DNA from: Muscardinus avellanarius
Lineage: Eukaryota > Chordata > Mammalia > Rodentia > Gliridae
Length of the DNA stretch: 64,000 bases
Direction of reading: 5' to 3'
NCBI GenBank assembly: GCA_963383645.1
Contig: OY726571.1
Location: forward strand, 83,538,119 to 83,602,118
Shown: in pieces, positions 22,200-36,000 of the stretch
Position numbering within the stretch: the stretch's first letter is position 1
Layout: each line of letters opens with the position of its first letter
The notes under the pieces: model-generated
Told to the model about the DNA's origin: nothing
Databases searched by the model: none
The model's input: the letters and a program-made list of their open reading frames with translations, nothing else
Position numbers and translations under genes: made by a program

Positions 22200-22990
22200 A
22201 GGACACTTTCCCAGAACCCAAAGATAAGACTTTGCAATCTGAAAGTGTCCACTAAGTACACAGGAAAACCACTGCAAACTTCCAAAACACCAGAGACAAA
22301 GACACTTCTATAAGCCTGCAGAAGTTACAAAGGATTGGGAATCAGAATGTCCTCATAGCAACGGCATAAGAGGAAGGAAGACAGTGGCTAAACAGTTTCA
22401 GACCTGTACTTTATTTCCAAACTATCAGATGAGCCTGAATGTAGAAATAAAACCATTTTCTGCCTCTCCGGGTCAGAAAGTTTTTCCCTCCTAGGAATTC
22501 TTCCTCCACAAAGCAACAAAGTGATGTGTGTCACCTGAGCAAGAAAAGAAAAGCATAGGGCCCTGGGTCTGAAGGCAGCAAGATGTGGGTAGGAGACAGG
22601 AAACCCTCAGGGTGATGCTGAGAGCCTCAGGATGACAAGTGAGCACGGAAGTAAGGCCAGTCTACACCACCAGGAGGCTCTGCAACATGTTGTCTCTCTA
22701 GGCTGGTGAAACTAGATGCGCGGCACCAAATAGAAGAATAAATCACAAGCAGGATATCACAATAAAAAATAAGGAGAATCCTCAGGAGGAAGTCCCGGGA
22801 TGACAGCTGGCAGCTATTCCAGATTTGGCAGGGGGATCTCCAGGAGGGATCACACCAGTGGGGAGAAAGAAGTGACCCACTCACTGGAGGGACTGTCTTC
22901 GTGGGAATGTGTACAAAACAGCGCCTAAGGAGTTTGACAACAACCAGCTGTGGGTCCAACAAACACTAAGCTGAGGGCAAAGACATCTAA
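22200..22990 (+). mobile_element. Probable old LINE-like fragment
   Basis: The text around 22205-22360 (AAGATAAGACTTTGCAATC, GTCCACTAAGTACACAGG, ACAAAGGATTGGGAATCAGAATG) resembles an old dispersed non-LTR repeat. The 3' part (22600-22980) could not be assigned. Confidence 0.3.
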
Positions 22991-23279
22991 CCTTAGGCAC
23001 ACAGAAAGTAAGTGGAATTACTATTTTGAAATATACAGCTGCGAGAAGGAACTAGGGGAAATGGGGAGGAATGGGCCAGGGACAATCGGAGTCTTTTAGG
23101 TCATTTAAACCATGCATATGTAGCCCTTTGAAAATTAAAATTGATTTTTAGAATGACACACCGACTATGCTCTCCGATCTTCTCACCCATTTTCACCCCA
23201 TTCACAGTATCTACCTATGGAAATGCAATGGTGATGGGTGCCGACATCACCATCCCAGGTGGGAAACAGGATACAATTT

Positions 23280-23739
23280 AAGAGTACTTTGAAATAGTTT
23301 TATTGGCTCATAAGACCTTTGCATATAAAAAAAATACCCAAAACACTATGCAGTATTAAATCACAATTACATTTCTGTACCAATTGAAACTACCCAGTTT
23401 ATACATTTTTGAAAGAAAAAAATCCTACTGAACTGAATTCTGAAATGACATTATGACTTAAATACTATGACAAAATAGATAATTCCTTATAACATTAATT
23501 CATTGCACAAAGCTGCCAGATATTTTCATAAGCATAACCATTGCACAGAGTGCAAATGAACACAATTTCAATGTTACACATTTAGTTGAAGTAATCGCCT
23601 CCACCTACAGAACTCTTACATTTCTGGCACAAAATGTTGGTCTGTTTTAACTTCCACCAGGCAACCCACTTCAGGATCCAGCTACTCTTTCCCTCTGGCC
23701 CTCTCAAGAGAGAGCATCCCTGTGCTGCCAGTGCCCGAG
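23280..23739 (-). other. WRNIP1: WRNIP1 3' untranslated region
   Basis: It runs from the stop codon (TGA, 23742-23740) to shortly beyond the only well-placed AATAAA. The right end is inferred from that signal, not observed. The sequence is AT-rich and has no interspersed repeat, as expected for a retained UTR. Confidence 0.75.
23299..23304 (-). promoter_or_regulatory. WRNIP1 poly(A) signal AATAAA
   Basis: The plus strand reads TTTATT, so the transcript reads AATAAA, about 440 bases past the stop codon. Cleavage is expected 10-30 bases further on, near 23270-23290. Confidence 0.75.
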
Positions 23740-24015
23740 TCAGCACCGCCTCTGCTTGAAGAAATCCGCGCCTCTCAGCTCCTCGGGCAGGTACTCCTGG
23801 TCCACAGGCTCGCTGTACATGGGGTTGTACTTGTAGCCTTTGCCGTAGCCCAAATCCTTCATCAGCCTGGTCGGTGCGTTCCTCAGGTGCAGGGGGACCG
23901 GGGGCAGAGGCCCCTGGTGGTTCCTCAGGCAGGCCTTCACATTGTTGTAGGCGCTGTAGACCTCAATGGACTTCGGGGCTCTGGCAAAATAGACAACACA
24001 CTGGGCCAGAAGCAC
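23740..24015 (-). CDS. WRNIP1: WRNIP1 exon 7 (terminal coding exon)
   Basis: Residues 570-660, starting [16 protein letters not shown] and ending DFFKQRRC with stop TGA. The acceptor CCTAG lies at 24020-24016. It belongs to the RarA/MgsA C-terminal domain that drives oligomerisation. The phase-0 start matches the GAG end of exon 6. Confidence 0.97.
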   Translation of the reverse strand: MLLAQCVVYFARAPKSIEVYSAYNNVKACLRNHQGPLPPVPLHLRNAPTRLMKDLGYGKGYKYNPMYSEPVDQEYLPEELRGADFFKQRRC

Positions 24016-27000
24016 CTAGGGCACAGAAAGACACGTTGCTAGGAAGGTGCCGGCAAAGTTTCTGTAAGGCAGAGCAGTTTATGATACCCCTAGCTAATTC
24101 TTAAGACTCCGACCATGCATTTTTATCCTCCCTTTTCACCTAGTCTGGATAACCAGCTTTACAGAAAGAAGAAATTCCTATGACAGGTAATCCAGACCAG
24201 TGCTTCCTGCTTTTTGTAAGCTGAAGAGTGCATTGCTATCAAACCACCAAGATATAAAACAGATGAATAAGAAGCTGCTGTTCGGGGTGAAACTGCAGAG
24301 TTGTTTGGCTCCCTCACAACCCTTCTCCCTCCAGGCAGCACGAGGCGTTTCCTCAGAACCCTGGGCTCCTGAGGAGTTTGACAACACGGCCTTATTCATG
24401 GTGAAGGTCTCGTCTCTCTCTAGGAGTCAAGTGTTCTACACAATGGAAGCTCGAAAACCGAGTAGCTTATTCAGTGGGCCCAATACATCAAGGAGAAGGC
24501 AGGACAGATACTCAAACCCACACAGGGACAGAACACAAGAGAAAGGGAAAGATTTGCAAAGAACTGAGCTGATTACTTTACCTCACATTCGGGCATGCCT
24601 ATAAAATGGCAGCCTTGGTAGGCAGCAACTGCTTGTGTTAATGCAGACGGGTCTGCCAGACCTGTCACACACACAGAGAGACAAGGGAAAGTTTAAGTCA
24701 TAACATGCACTTATCCTTCCGACCTGTGTGCTGCTGTACGCAGAGGCCATCACGGCTTACAGACTTGGTGACCAAAGTGTTATCATTTAGCACAACGGAC
24801 TGACTACACTCTGATCGCCATTTTAGTCAAGGAATATTTACAGTGGTTACCGTGTGAGGTCAAGAACTGCATCCTTGTAGATAAAAACTTTACAACTAGT
24901 AGTAGGAAAAAGAGACATAGGAGGCCATGAAAACATTCACAAGAATGGATACATTAAAAACAAAACATTTAAGAAAAATAAAGCTGCTCTGATCCTTGTC
25001 TTAAGTGGTATGCAGACTCTTCCACTTCTACCTCAGGAACTGTCCAGTTAAAAACCTAACACCTGGCAGCAAAGCAAACTGAAAAGTATTTACTTCATTA
25101 CTGTGAACAGACACCCATGTTCAAAAGAACATTCCTGAAGAGGAAATAGGAAATGGTGACTTTAACACACATACTCAAAAGCACATATCACCAAGAGAGA
25201 GGTGAGCTCCTGCAGTCTTATCTTTGCCCGTCTCTTCCACATAATTCCACGCCACACTCCCTCATCACACCAGCTGCTGCCCACATGGATGGGCTCGGCC
25301 CGTCGCACTCACCGATGTCCTCGCTGGCAAACCTCACCAGCCTCCTGGCCACGTAGAGCGGGTCCTCTCCTCCCTCGAGCATGCGCGCCAGCCAGTAGAG
25401 GGAGGCGTTCTGGTCCGAGCCCCGCATGGCCTTGTGCAGGGCAGAGATGCAGTTGTAGTGCTCTTCACCTGCGCACCAGAGAGACTCATTCACACGGGCT
25501 CAGGAGGGGCCCAGCCAGCTTTGTTTTGACAGATGGATTTAAGAAAGCCTGTATTAATACAGGTCTAGGGAAGCTGAGGAGGGGGTTTGACAGCTGCCCT
25601 AAACTGCACTCATGGGAGAATGCGGATGGTGGATCATGCCCCGGTGCAGTTCTTCTGGGGGCCCAGTGCCTATATGGTGACCCAGGCCTGTTCAGAGGAA
25701 GAAGGTAGGATTGGAGAAACCTGTGGGGACTGTTCACACACAGAGTTCACGCCCAGAGAAGTGAGAGGGAAGGGCCATTCACTCTGAGAGGTTATCTCCT
25801 TGATCAAGGGGTGTCTGACAGAGACCAGAGTGGAGGGAGGGACAGTCTCCTATTCTGGGTCTGACCTCTTCCCCCACATCTATCTGAGGAAAACTGGGCA
25901 CGGGTCTGCTCAGCCATCAGGATGGAGTCAAGTGTCGAGGGCAGCTGCTACAGTCCCGCTGGCTCTCAGTGCCTGTCATTTCCAGCTGTCTTCCTGACAT
26001 CTGAAGCTTGTGATCATTTAAAGCACAGTCTCAGTGTGGGACCACCTGTGTGCTGGATCCTAGAGGACGCTCAGACTAAGAGCCGTCACCCTGAGGGTAC
26101 CAGAGCCCCACGCTCATGTTGGCCGTATCCCATCTTTACCCTGAATTCCAATGGAAGCAAATCAGTACAATGTGCCTTAGTACAAAACACACCAAAGGGC
26201 AGGAAACATGCTGACAGGGTAAACAAGTATTTTATGCTGTACATACGCACAGCGCACGCTGGAATTTTACTTAGCCATGAAGAACAAAAATCACGTCATT
26301 TGCAGGAAAATGGATGGAACTAGGGGAATATTATGTTGAGATCAGCCAGTTTTAGAAAGTAAAGGAGCTTATATTTTTGCTCACATGTGGAAGAGAAAGT
26401 AGAAAAAAGGGACCTTAGATAAATGAGAGACCAGGAGGAAAAGGAGAACTGATGAAGGAAGCAGTTCATCCACAAGGGCATCACTACCAACCCCACGGAA
26501 TGTATGGGCGAGGGATCCAAGTGCTGTGTGCACGCATGTTGCTATCACTTTGAACCTTACTATGAAGTGTGAGTACAAGGTACCAAGAAAAGCAGACCGA
26601 AAAATAAAGAGGCAGCAGCACCTGTGCACATCTCACAATTTTGTGGCCATCCTCTCTTAAGTTCAAGAAGAGGCCGAACACTCGCGAGAAAGCAGAGGGT
26701 GCTGATCTCATGAGCCCCTCCGGAGAAGCGCCTGGCCTGTGCTCAGCACAAGCCATGCCAACAGCATGACTGTTCTACCAGGCAGGCCCAGCTCCGGGCC
26801 CCAGTATCGAGGCAGCTGACCACCCTGCTAAGACGACAAAGACGCTTGGTCTCCAAGTGGAGACAGACACGTATAACACCACAGTGCTGGCCTCCCCGAT
26901 GGAAAGACCTGGCAAGCTGATGGCTGGGCCTCAGCCACTCTGATTTTTTTTTTCCTTGCAGTACGGGGATGGAACCCAAGGGCATTCTTGCCTCTGAACT

Positions 27001-30000
27001 ATACCCCCACCCCCAGCCCTATTTTTCATTCTTTATCTTGAAACAGGGTCTCACTGAATTGCAAAGGGCCTCACTAAGTAGCTGAGGCTGCCCTCGAACC
27101 ACAATCCTCCTGTCTCAGCCTCCCAAATGTTGGGATTATAAGTGTGTGCCACCATACCTGGCTGCAATTCTAGTTTTTGAGGAGCCCTGGCTAGGCCAGA
27201 TGGACAGACATATCAGCCTAGCTACTAAAATTCTATGGGCAAACTACCTCCTGTGCCAGGGTTTCCCTAGTGGAGTCAGCCATGGAAACTGGCTGGGAAC
27301 ATGTCACAGGAGAGCCTCGAGGTTCTGACCTCTCTCCCACTCCAATGGTGTGGACACTGCTCCTCCACAGGGAAGAACGTGGCGCGGGGGGGGGGCCTGG
27401 GGTAGGATTTGCCAAACACACGGGTATGGAGGGATAGAAGGTGGATCTCTAGTCCCCATTCTGCCAAGTTTACAACACAGTTTACTCATCTTCTCCCAGC
27501 TTCTTTGGGTCAACATGAGATGTTAGTGGTACAGTGAGCCAGAGCATGGGCTCTGGGGCCAGACAGCCTGGGCTTGGACCCTAAACTCACCAGCCATGCA
27601 GCCATGGGTGAGTTCCCGATCCTCTCTACGTCTGAGTCCTCACCTGTAAAATGTGGATGCTAAGGCCGCATGCTTCCTACGGTGCTATGAGACAGTATAT
27701 GCCTGGCACACAGTAAGCCAGCACTTCTATAAAGAAACCCTTTTTTAAGCCGGGCGTGGTGACGCACGCTTGTAATCCCCGCGCTTGGGAGGCTGAGACA
27801 GGAGGATCGCACGGGTTCGAAGCCAGCCTCAGCTACTTAGTGAGGCTCTCAGCAACTTAGTGAGACCCTGTTTCCAAATAAAATATAAAAATAAGGTATG
27901 GGAGTATAGCTCGGAGGTAGAAAGCCTTTGGGTTCCACTCCCAGTACCACCAAAAAAAAAAAAAAAAAAAAAAGAAACCCTTTTTTCTACATGCTACCTT
28001 CCTTTTTTTGGCTTTTATTTTATACTGCCTTGTAATTGGAAATTACATATTACTTACATAGAACCTTGATGTCAAAGCACTGCAGAAAATTTCTCATTTG
28101 GAAATTTCTTTGTTCTGATGCAAACATTTGAACTAGTTACTGGTTTCTACTAGTGGTAACTATGTATTACCAGGTAATATTAAAAAGAAATAATAAGAAC
28201 TCTGGGGGTGGATTCTTTGTCTCATCAGTTATAAAAAGGCCCAAGAGCCTAAGCTAACAGGTTTCCAGGGCGATGCTTCTACAATCCCTATTTATGGAAC
28301 AGCCTGTAAGACATTCTCGAGGATGTGGCATGTACTCGCGCACGTCTGTAGACCTCCTGTGGAGCAGACGTGCTGCAGCGCTGCGGGGAGGATGCAGGAG
28401 CACGCTGATATGAGGAAGATGTGGGCTGTGGAGTTCGTGAGGCTGTGGCACTAGGAGGCCTCTCCTGCCTCCCCTTTACCTGGGGCAGTAAGTAGCTAGA
28501 CAGGTGACCCTCACAGGGAACATGCTCCGGGCACCCTTAGCAACAGCACCGAGACAAGCACACACTGGGGAGAAGGCCTCGGGAACCAGCCAGACCTGGA
28601 CTCGAGGATCTGTTTTACCACTTGCTCTGTGACTTGAGGCAGATTCTGTGAAATGGGTAATATTAACAAGCTACCCCCTAAGGTTATGCTGAGAAGATCA
28701 CATTATATGGATTTTGCTTGACAATCTAATGAAACATCGAAAGAACGGTCCAGTCAAAATGGAGCCTTCTCTGGAATACCCACATGAAGGGAAGAGGACA
28801 CTGCCGCTAGACCCCAGGAGCAAGAGTCTAGTATATACGGATCCTTTCACTTCTTAAAAGTGTACTTGGCCAAAAGTAAGGCTTTAGTATCTGGATATTT
28901 TACTTTTCAACCTTTGTGTGTGTGTGTGTGTGGGTGGGTGGGGGGTATTGGCTAATTTTTCAGACATTACAAGCACTGCCAGGGCGCTCAAGAACAGAAG
29001 GGCGAGCTGGCCACCTGAGCAGGCCTCTGCTGAGAGGCTCGGCGGGTCAGAACGTCAGTGGGACCGTGTGTGCAGTGTGTTCTTAGCACTAGTAACGCCC
29101 CACACTGCCACCAGCTGAGGGGCACTGACCCAGAAAGCTCTGGCCATTCCCTCCAGGCTGTGCAGTGAGCCTGTTTACTCACTAGGAGGCAGTACACAGA
29201 GTCAAGAGCATTCTCAAGCCCCCACCCCTTCTCTAGCCAGTCAGAAGGACTCTCGTCCTCAGGAAGTATCAGAGACAAGCCCAGCCCAGGTGAGACCTGG
29301 AGCATTCAATTATCAAATTCCTTTTCTGGCAGAACTTTTAAAGGTGTGGAAATTCTATTTCAGTTATTGTAATATGACTGCAGTCAGAGTCACACAAATA
29401 TTTCAGTACCAGAGTCTAGTTTAATCTATAGTAAACTATCTTTATCTCTTATCTCCTTTATAAAAAGATGCAAATGTGACATGCTTATGACATTTAATAT
29501 TGCCAGCTCAAGGATTTAATAAAAGATGGTATATCCGTTATCTGTATATGTGGTGCTATGTAAACAGGTAAGCGCACAATGCAAAATTAAATTTTCAAAA
29601 AAGGTACAAAAAGAAAGCAGCAAGATCTATGTAAACTGAAGTTTAGACTCCAGAAATTAAGGGTTTCGACTCTCAGTTAAACTAAGTCATTTGTTGCAGA
29701 AGTCCCTGTGTTACTTCCTGCTTTCCAATCGATCACAAGAATTATTATTCACTGTCAACTGAATGAACAGGCTTCAAAATTGCTGGCATTCTACAAGGTG
29801 CTACTACAGAGTAATGGGAAAATACATACTGACCTCACTGAGATGAAGGGGAAGCCTGCAATTTCAAACCCCAAACTCTTCTTGATTCTTAGCAGAGCAG
29901 CTTCTGCTGTATGCCTCTCTTCAGGAAGGTCAGCCCTGTGTGGGAGGCTTAATTCTGCTGGCAGTATGCAGCTCCCACTGAGAGTACAGCTCGCCCTGGA

Positions 30001-33000
30001 CCTAGTGTTCACTTTTTTTTTTTTTTTTTTTTTAAAGGTAGAGGTTTAAATGGAAGCAAAGCAAGGATACATGTGTTCAGGGGAAATGAGGGTCACCTCA
30101 AGAGAGTGCGAGAGTGGCCTCCTTTCACTCTTCCTCCATCCCGATCACTCACCTGCTCGGTCATACAAGATGTGGGATCGCTGGAGGCCTTCCTTCACGT
30201 CGTTCTCAGTGATCAGAACTCTACTGGGAGAGTAGGTCTGCCCGCTCTTCTTACAGAACACCTTCCTGGAGCTTAACCTGGCCAGCACTGCCAGCTGCAG
30301 TCCATTCAGGCCGGCTCGCGCATCCCCATCACTGAGGTAAGCCAGAGTGTCTACCGCTTTGTCCTCTATGAACACGGAGGGCCTGTAACACACAACCAGC
30401 ACTAGTTACTGTCACACTCGGGCCACACACTCATTCTGCAGGACATCTTAGTGGGCTTGTAATTATCATGAAGGTGTCTGAATAACCACCCCTAAAGGTT
30501 TTCAAGCCTTATTCTGAGGTCACATTGTTAATGCAGTTAAATTATTACGGAGACTAAGACCTGATGGGATGTGAAAAGTGCTGAGGTAATTTCACTGTAT
30601 CCCATGTGCCGAAAGTATCACACTGCATTTTATGCGCCATGAGGGTAACTCATTATACAAGGTCTGTCATATAAGCTTGTGTGAAGCAGACAACAAAAGT
30701 CCTGGGAAGTCACTGTTGACAAGTGGGTTCTCTGGGTCTACCCTACTAAACAGTGAAAACTTTATTATAAACACTAGCACCTCATTTTAACATACAGAAA
30801 GTGACCATGCCCTGATGACAAAGAAATGCTTTCCATACACGGGAGAGACAGATCAGGCAGCTCAATTCCCTCGTTTTACAAACTACGAATGAGTCCCCAG
30901 CTACTCTAGGCATAGCAGCAGGACCGACAGCGGGTCTCTGGGACCTTGGCCTGGGACATTTCCAGGCTGCTGTAGCCTGTTTCATCTGCACAGGGTAACA
31001 GACAGGTCACTGTCTTGGAAAGTGATCAGAAGACTCTGCCAGGGCTTAGAAGTAGGACCCTGAGTAAGTCACCTTGCTTCTCTCCAAAGTCAGTACTAAA
31101 GTTTATAATTACATTTCTAAGTTTGGATCTTCATAAAGAAGATCTAGCAATGATTGGTTTTCAAGTTTGATTTCTATCTAGAATGCCTATCTAACAATTT
31201 CATTACTTAGATGGATCTTAATTCCTGGCTGAGCTGCTAGCTGTAATTTGTGGAACAAAAATTAAATTTTTAAATTTATAGTTCTGTCATGTCATTACCA
31301 CTCTAGCTGAAAATACATAATAATTAATAATTCCATTAGGACGGTCTTTCAGCTACTTTGAAAACAACACACAGGCACCAACCGGGCTGGCCTGCAGGAG
31401 GGTTTTGCTCATCTGCCGAGGTCAACACAGAATTCCTTGCCACACACCCAGCCACACAACCTCACCTGGTGAAGAAGCTGGAGAGCACCAGTTTGCATTT
31501 CACTAAGATGTGCTTCTAATGTCTTCGAGACTGCTGCATCTCATTCCCTTACTTAGTAAAGGTGGCCACGCTTTCTTTATTCCCCATAAGATACCCAGGC
31601 TGATGCATCTTTCTAACAACCCACTCTCTCCTCAGATTCCAGGTGGCTGTCTGTGCCCCAGACCTGACTACAGCCTGAAGACTCCTCCTTTCTCCAGATG
31701 GCAGCATCCTCCCTGCAGAGACCTCAACAGACCCCTCAAAACGCACTCCAGGGCAGGGTCACATCTGTAAAACAAGAAACTGGATTTTCTGGAAGATGAT
31801 TTAAAAGAAAATGATAGGGCACATACCAAAAGGAAAAAAAAAAAAGTGTTGAGGCAGGTGGGAGTGGGGCAAAATCGCCTGAACACCTTGTTGTTTCCAG
31901 CCAGAACTATTAAAAGCAATGCCTTGCATTTCCTTGGAAAGTTTCCAAGTAACAAAAGACCTGCAGGACAATTGAGGGAAGAAAAAGAATACAGTGTAGA
32001 GCCCTACTGGGCCCTACACTGGAACCACCCTATCCACCCTGAGCTGTGCTGCGATGCCAGCATCTCCTCCCTATCCTGGTAAGTGCTGAGCACTTCACAG
32101 ACAGGGATCGAGTTCTAAGCACTGGATGCCCAGTGCTTAGGCAGGTTAACAGACATTCAGCAACTGCAAATAAGTAGGTTAACTTCAACTTTCTCACTAT
32201 CCCAAGAGTAAATCATATTTTAAAAATCATATGCAAGTATAGAAAACAAAATCCTTATCTCTACACCTAGTGATAACAATAGTTATGATGTTACTTGTTG
32301 AATTTCTTTATGATTCAAACAGCCATGTAACAAATATACAATTGAATTTTAAAGCAAAATTTGGATCATACTATAGTTTCACATTCTTTAAGTATTTTAG
32401 TATTGATATATACTAAAATACTTAAAGAATGTGAAACTATATCACTATCCCATGAATTTGTCCTTTATTGCTCTACAGATTTATAAGCAACACATTGTGA
32501 ACAGGCTTTAAGAATGTGTTTGTAGGTATTTTTTTTTTTAATTTTTGCGGGTCTGGAGATGGACCCAGGGGCATTCAACCTCCGAGCTACACCCCCTGCC
32601 TTATTTTTTATTCTTTTTTTTTTTTTTTGAAACAGGGCCTCACTAAGTGGGGCTGTCCACAAACTGCTATCCTTCGGTCTCAGCCTCCCGAATGCTGGGA
32701 TTACAAGTGTGCACCACCACGTCTGGCTGTGTTTGTATTTTATAAAGTTGGGAAATAGGGCTCTCTCTTTGATTTTTAAACTCTGAACCAAGAAGTAAGT
32801 CATTCTGTTGTTCTGGTTTGGAGTTGTGGGTAATGAGGTTGTTGTCCGCAAAAGCTACCCCAGCACCCACTGGTCCTTCTTCATCCTCTAGGGTACGTAT
32901 TATCCTCAGCACAGACTTCACCCCTGTCCAAAAGCAGCAAGTACTTTTAAACACAAAACTCTGTTCTAGTAATTAAAAAGGGGCTGCTGATGCCACTCAC

Positions 33001-36000
33001 AATCATCATACAAGGAAATTACAAAATTAAAACTGGTTGTTAAGAACACTGTGCAGGAGTCCTTTATGTCCTGAATTCCCATTTACTCGAAATTTTGAAA
33101 TAGTAAGATGTATTAAAATACCTTGAGATCTTTGAATGGGATGGGGAGATGGGAGAATTTATGCCAAGAATGATAAAATAAAGATATCTGCAAAACTACT
33201 CAGCAAACATAACTAATAAAGTTATCTTGAAAGACTGTCCCTAGTATTAGGGAATTTAACAATTAACATAAAAATGTTAACATAAGAATTTAGTATTTTT
33301 TATTTTAAGCATAAACTTGCAAAACATTTTGTATTTGGAAACAACCTTCAAAGGCAGAATTAAAGGAGGTGAAATCTATTCTGGGGATAGGTTGCCCCAA
33401 ATTTCATAGCATCCTTCAGTAAAATAAACAACAGGTAGCAAATTATGTTGTTATAAGGTAAAATGCGCTGGAAAATACCATATCCCTAGTCAACAGGAGC
33501 CTGAGATGAAAGCACGCTCTCTTCCTTTCCAGGGGCTTAAATCCTTCCACACATGCTTTTTTTGTTTGTTTATTTTTTTGTCTAGTGGATGATACTAGGA
33601 TTAAGACTGTTTATTTGCCTGGATCTTTAAGTAGAAGGAATGAAGAAAATGAAAATCACCTGTTACTTCATGGCAGGAAAAAAGAACATATATGGCTTTG
33701 TTAAACTCTCCCTCTCTAAATTACAAATTCTCCCTCTCTAAATAGCCCAGGTAACAACTGCTTTAATGTGGTTCTCAATCAAGTATGGTTCTCATCAGGG
33801 AAGTGCATGAGGCTAGAGAACTTTGCTCAAGTTCAGATGTGGCTACCATACCATAGATTTACTGACTACTAAATTTCCAGAGACCAAAGCTGGGCACAAT
33901 GTATACTAGGAAAGTATGATGTTCAGATCTGCTTAGTAAACTTTCTGCTACAATATAGATGGGATCTTCTGTACCTAGTTCTTTACTAATGCTTACACAA
34001 AAAAGCACAAACATTATAGTGGCAGTGCTCACCATCAGAAATCACTCCCTTTGCTTTGGTGCCCAGGCCCCTTCTAGCAACTGAGGCCACTTAGTAGTCT
34101 GAACATTTGCTTAGAACTGGTCCCACCATGTTCAAGCTGAGTGATCATGGACATGTTATGAACCCCGCTCTGCCTCCATATCCTCATCTAATACAAAGGA
34201 GCCAATGACGCCCACTTTGCAGAGATGCACTTTGCATTAGAGATGACATGCAGATTGCACAGAACACTGCTTGGCATATCATAAGCACTCCATAAAATGT
34301 TAAGCTATTGTTATTTTCCATGATGAGAACCATCTGAGTTAGATGGCTCAATAGCATCTCTCCTGAATTGCAAATCTTCCAGGTACAGCCCCAAGCTCTG
34401 CTGTTCCCATAACCAGAGCAAAAGAAATAGAACAAAACTTACTTTCTCTAAAGAGAAAACACACATTTCACAGATAACGTCATCTTTTTGTTTAATCCTA
34501 TGGAAGCACATATCTTTCCAAATTACACTTCACCATGTCCCTGAAAGGGGTCTGTAGTGGGTTAGTGAGCCCCCAAAATGTTAAGTCCTAACTCTCAAAA
34601 CCTACGGCTGTGACCTTACTTGGAAATAGGGTCTTTGCAAATGTAACTAAGGATCTCAAAATGAGACCATCCTGGATTTAGGATGCATCCTAAATCAATC
34701 CTAAATACAATGACAAATATCCTTATAAAAGACAGAAAGAGAAGATGGGGACACAGAGAAAAAGGGCCTGTGATGTGGAGGTACAGACTGAAGTGATACA
34801 GCCACAAACTAAGAGAAGCCAGGAGCCACCAGATGCTGGAAGGAGGCCCTTTGTTCTGGAGCCTCTGGTGGGTGACTCTCCTACTCACACCCTGATTTTG
34901 GACCTGGCTTTCAGAACTGAAAAAAATGTCCTGTTGCTCCACACCACTTAGTTTGTGGTCATTTGTTACAGAAGCCACAGAACTGTTTCTGGTTCCTGTT
35001 TTTCTGGCATCACTTTAATGTACCTTTTCCTTCCATATTCATAGTTATACTAATGCACTATATCAATGTACCTTTTTACTTTACATTAAAACATTTCTAA
35101 GAAAAATTGATAAAAATCTATAACCACATTCTCTCTGGCCAATACCTTCTGTTACAGTGTTCTACTACCCTTCTTTTCCGCTCAACGGTAGGAAAGATTA
35201 TTTTGGAGTCAGGCCAGTTTAAACCTTTATTAGAAAAAAAAAATTAAAAAAAAGGAAAGAATCTAGAGCGATCTCATTTCAGGGCCACCCTGTTGTCTGA
35301 GCTCCCCTCTCCAGGGGAGAAATGCTGCTGCCCAGAGGTAAGTGTGGCCCCCTACAAAGGGACCGATGTACTTCAACTCTTGTCCAGTACATGGGTCCCT
35401 GCCTACCTAGACGGGGGTAACTGTGGCTTCTCATTTCACCCTTTTCATCTCCACAGACAGACTCCTCTGGTCCACAAAAAGCTACTTCCTCAGGGTTGTC
35501 CTGGAGTATGCTTATGTCCTGTGACCTGGGAGCCTACCATCCTTCACACTCAGCAGGTAGTGCCGGTGATCAAACACAGCTTTACTTTATCTTGCCGCAG
35601 AAGTTCATCATACCACAGACCATGGCTTTTTTTATCCCTATCTCCCAAATTAACCCAGCATACAGATAACATGCTTTGCTTTGCCATGTGACCAAACCGC
35701 TTTTAGAGAGCAACATGCGTGGGAACTGTTGCTTATCCACACAAACTAGAGAACTATGTATAGACAGGAGCTTTCTAGTTCATCCAGTTAAATTCTGCTT
35801 GTTCTTCAAAGCTCAACTTGACGTCCCTCATCTCGGAGGTGAAATACTTGCTTTCACACATTTTGGATGCCTCTTTTCTATACCCCACGGTGTCTTGTAT
35901 ACAGCCAGATCACAGTGTGGCGCTGTGAGCTGATGTGCCTTTGTCATAACGTAGGCTATATACAGGCAGGGGAATATGCTTTGCAATCCCCAGCCATGCC

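Noticed and set aside
35293..35691. 132-codon plus-strand open frame in WRNIP1 intron 3
   Set aside because: No recognisable domain, no splice logic and no second exon. Openness of this length is expected by chance in 64 kb.
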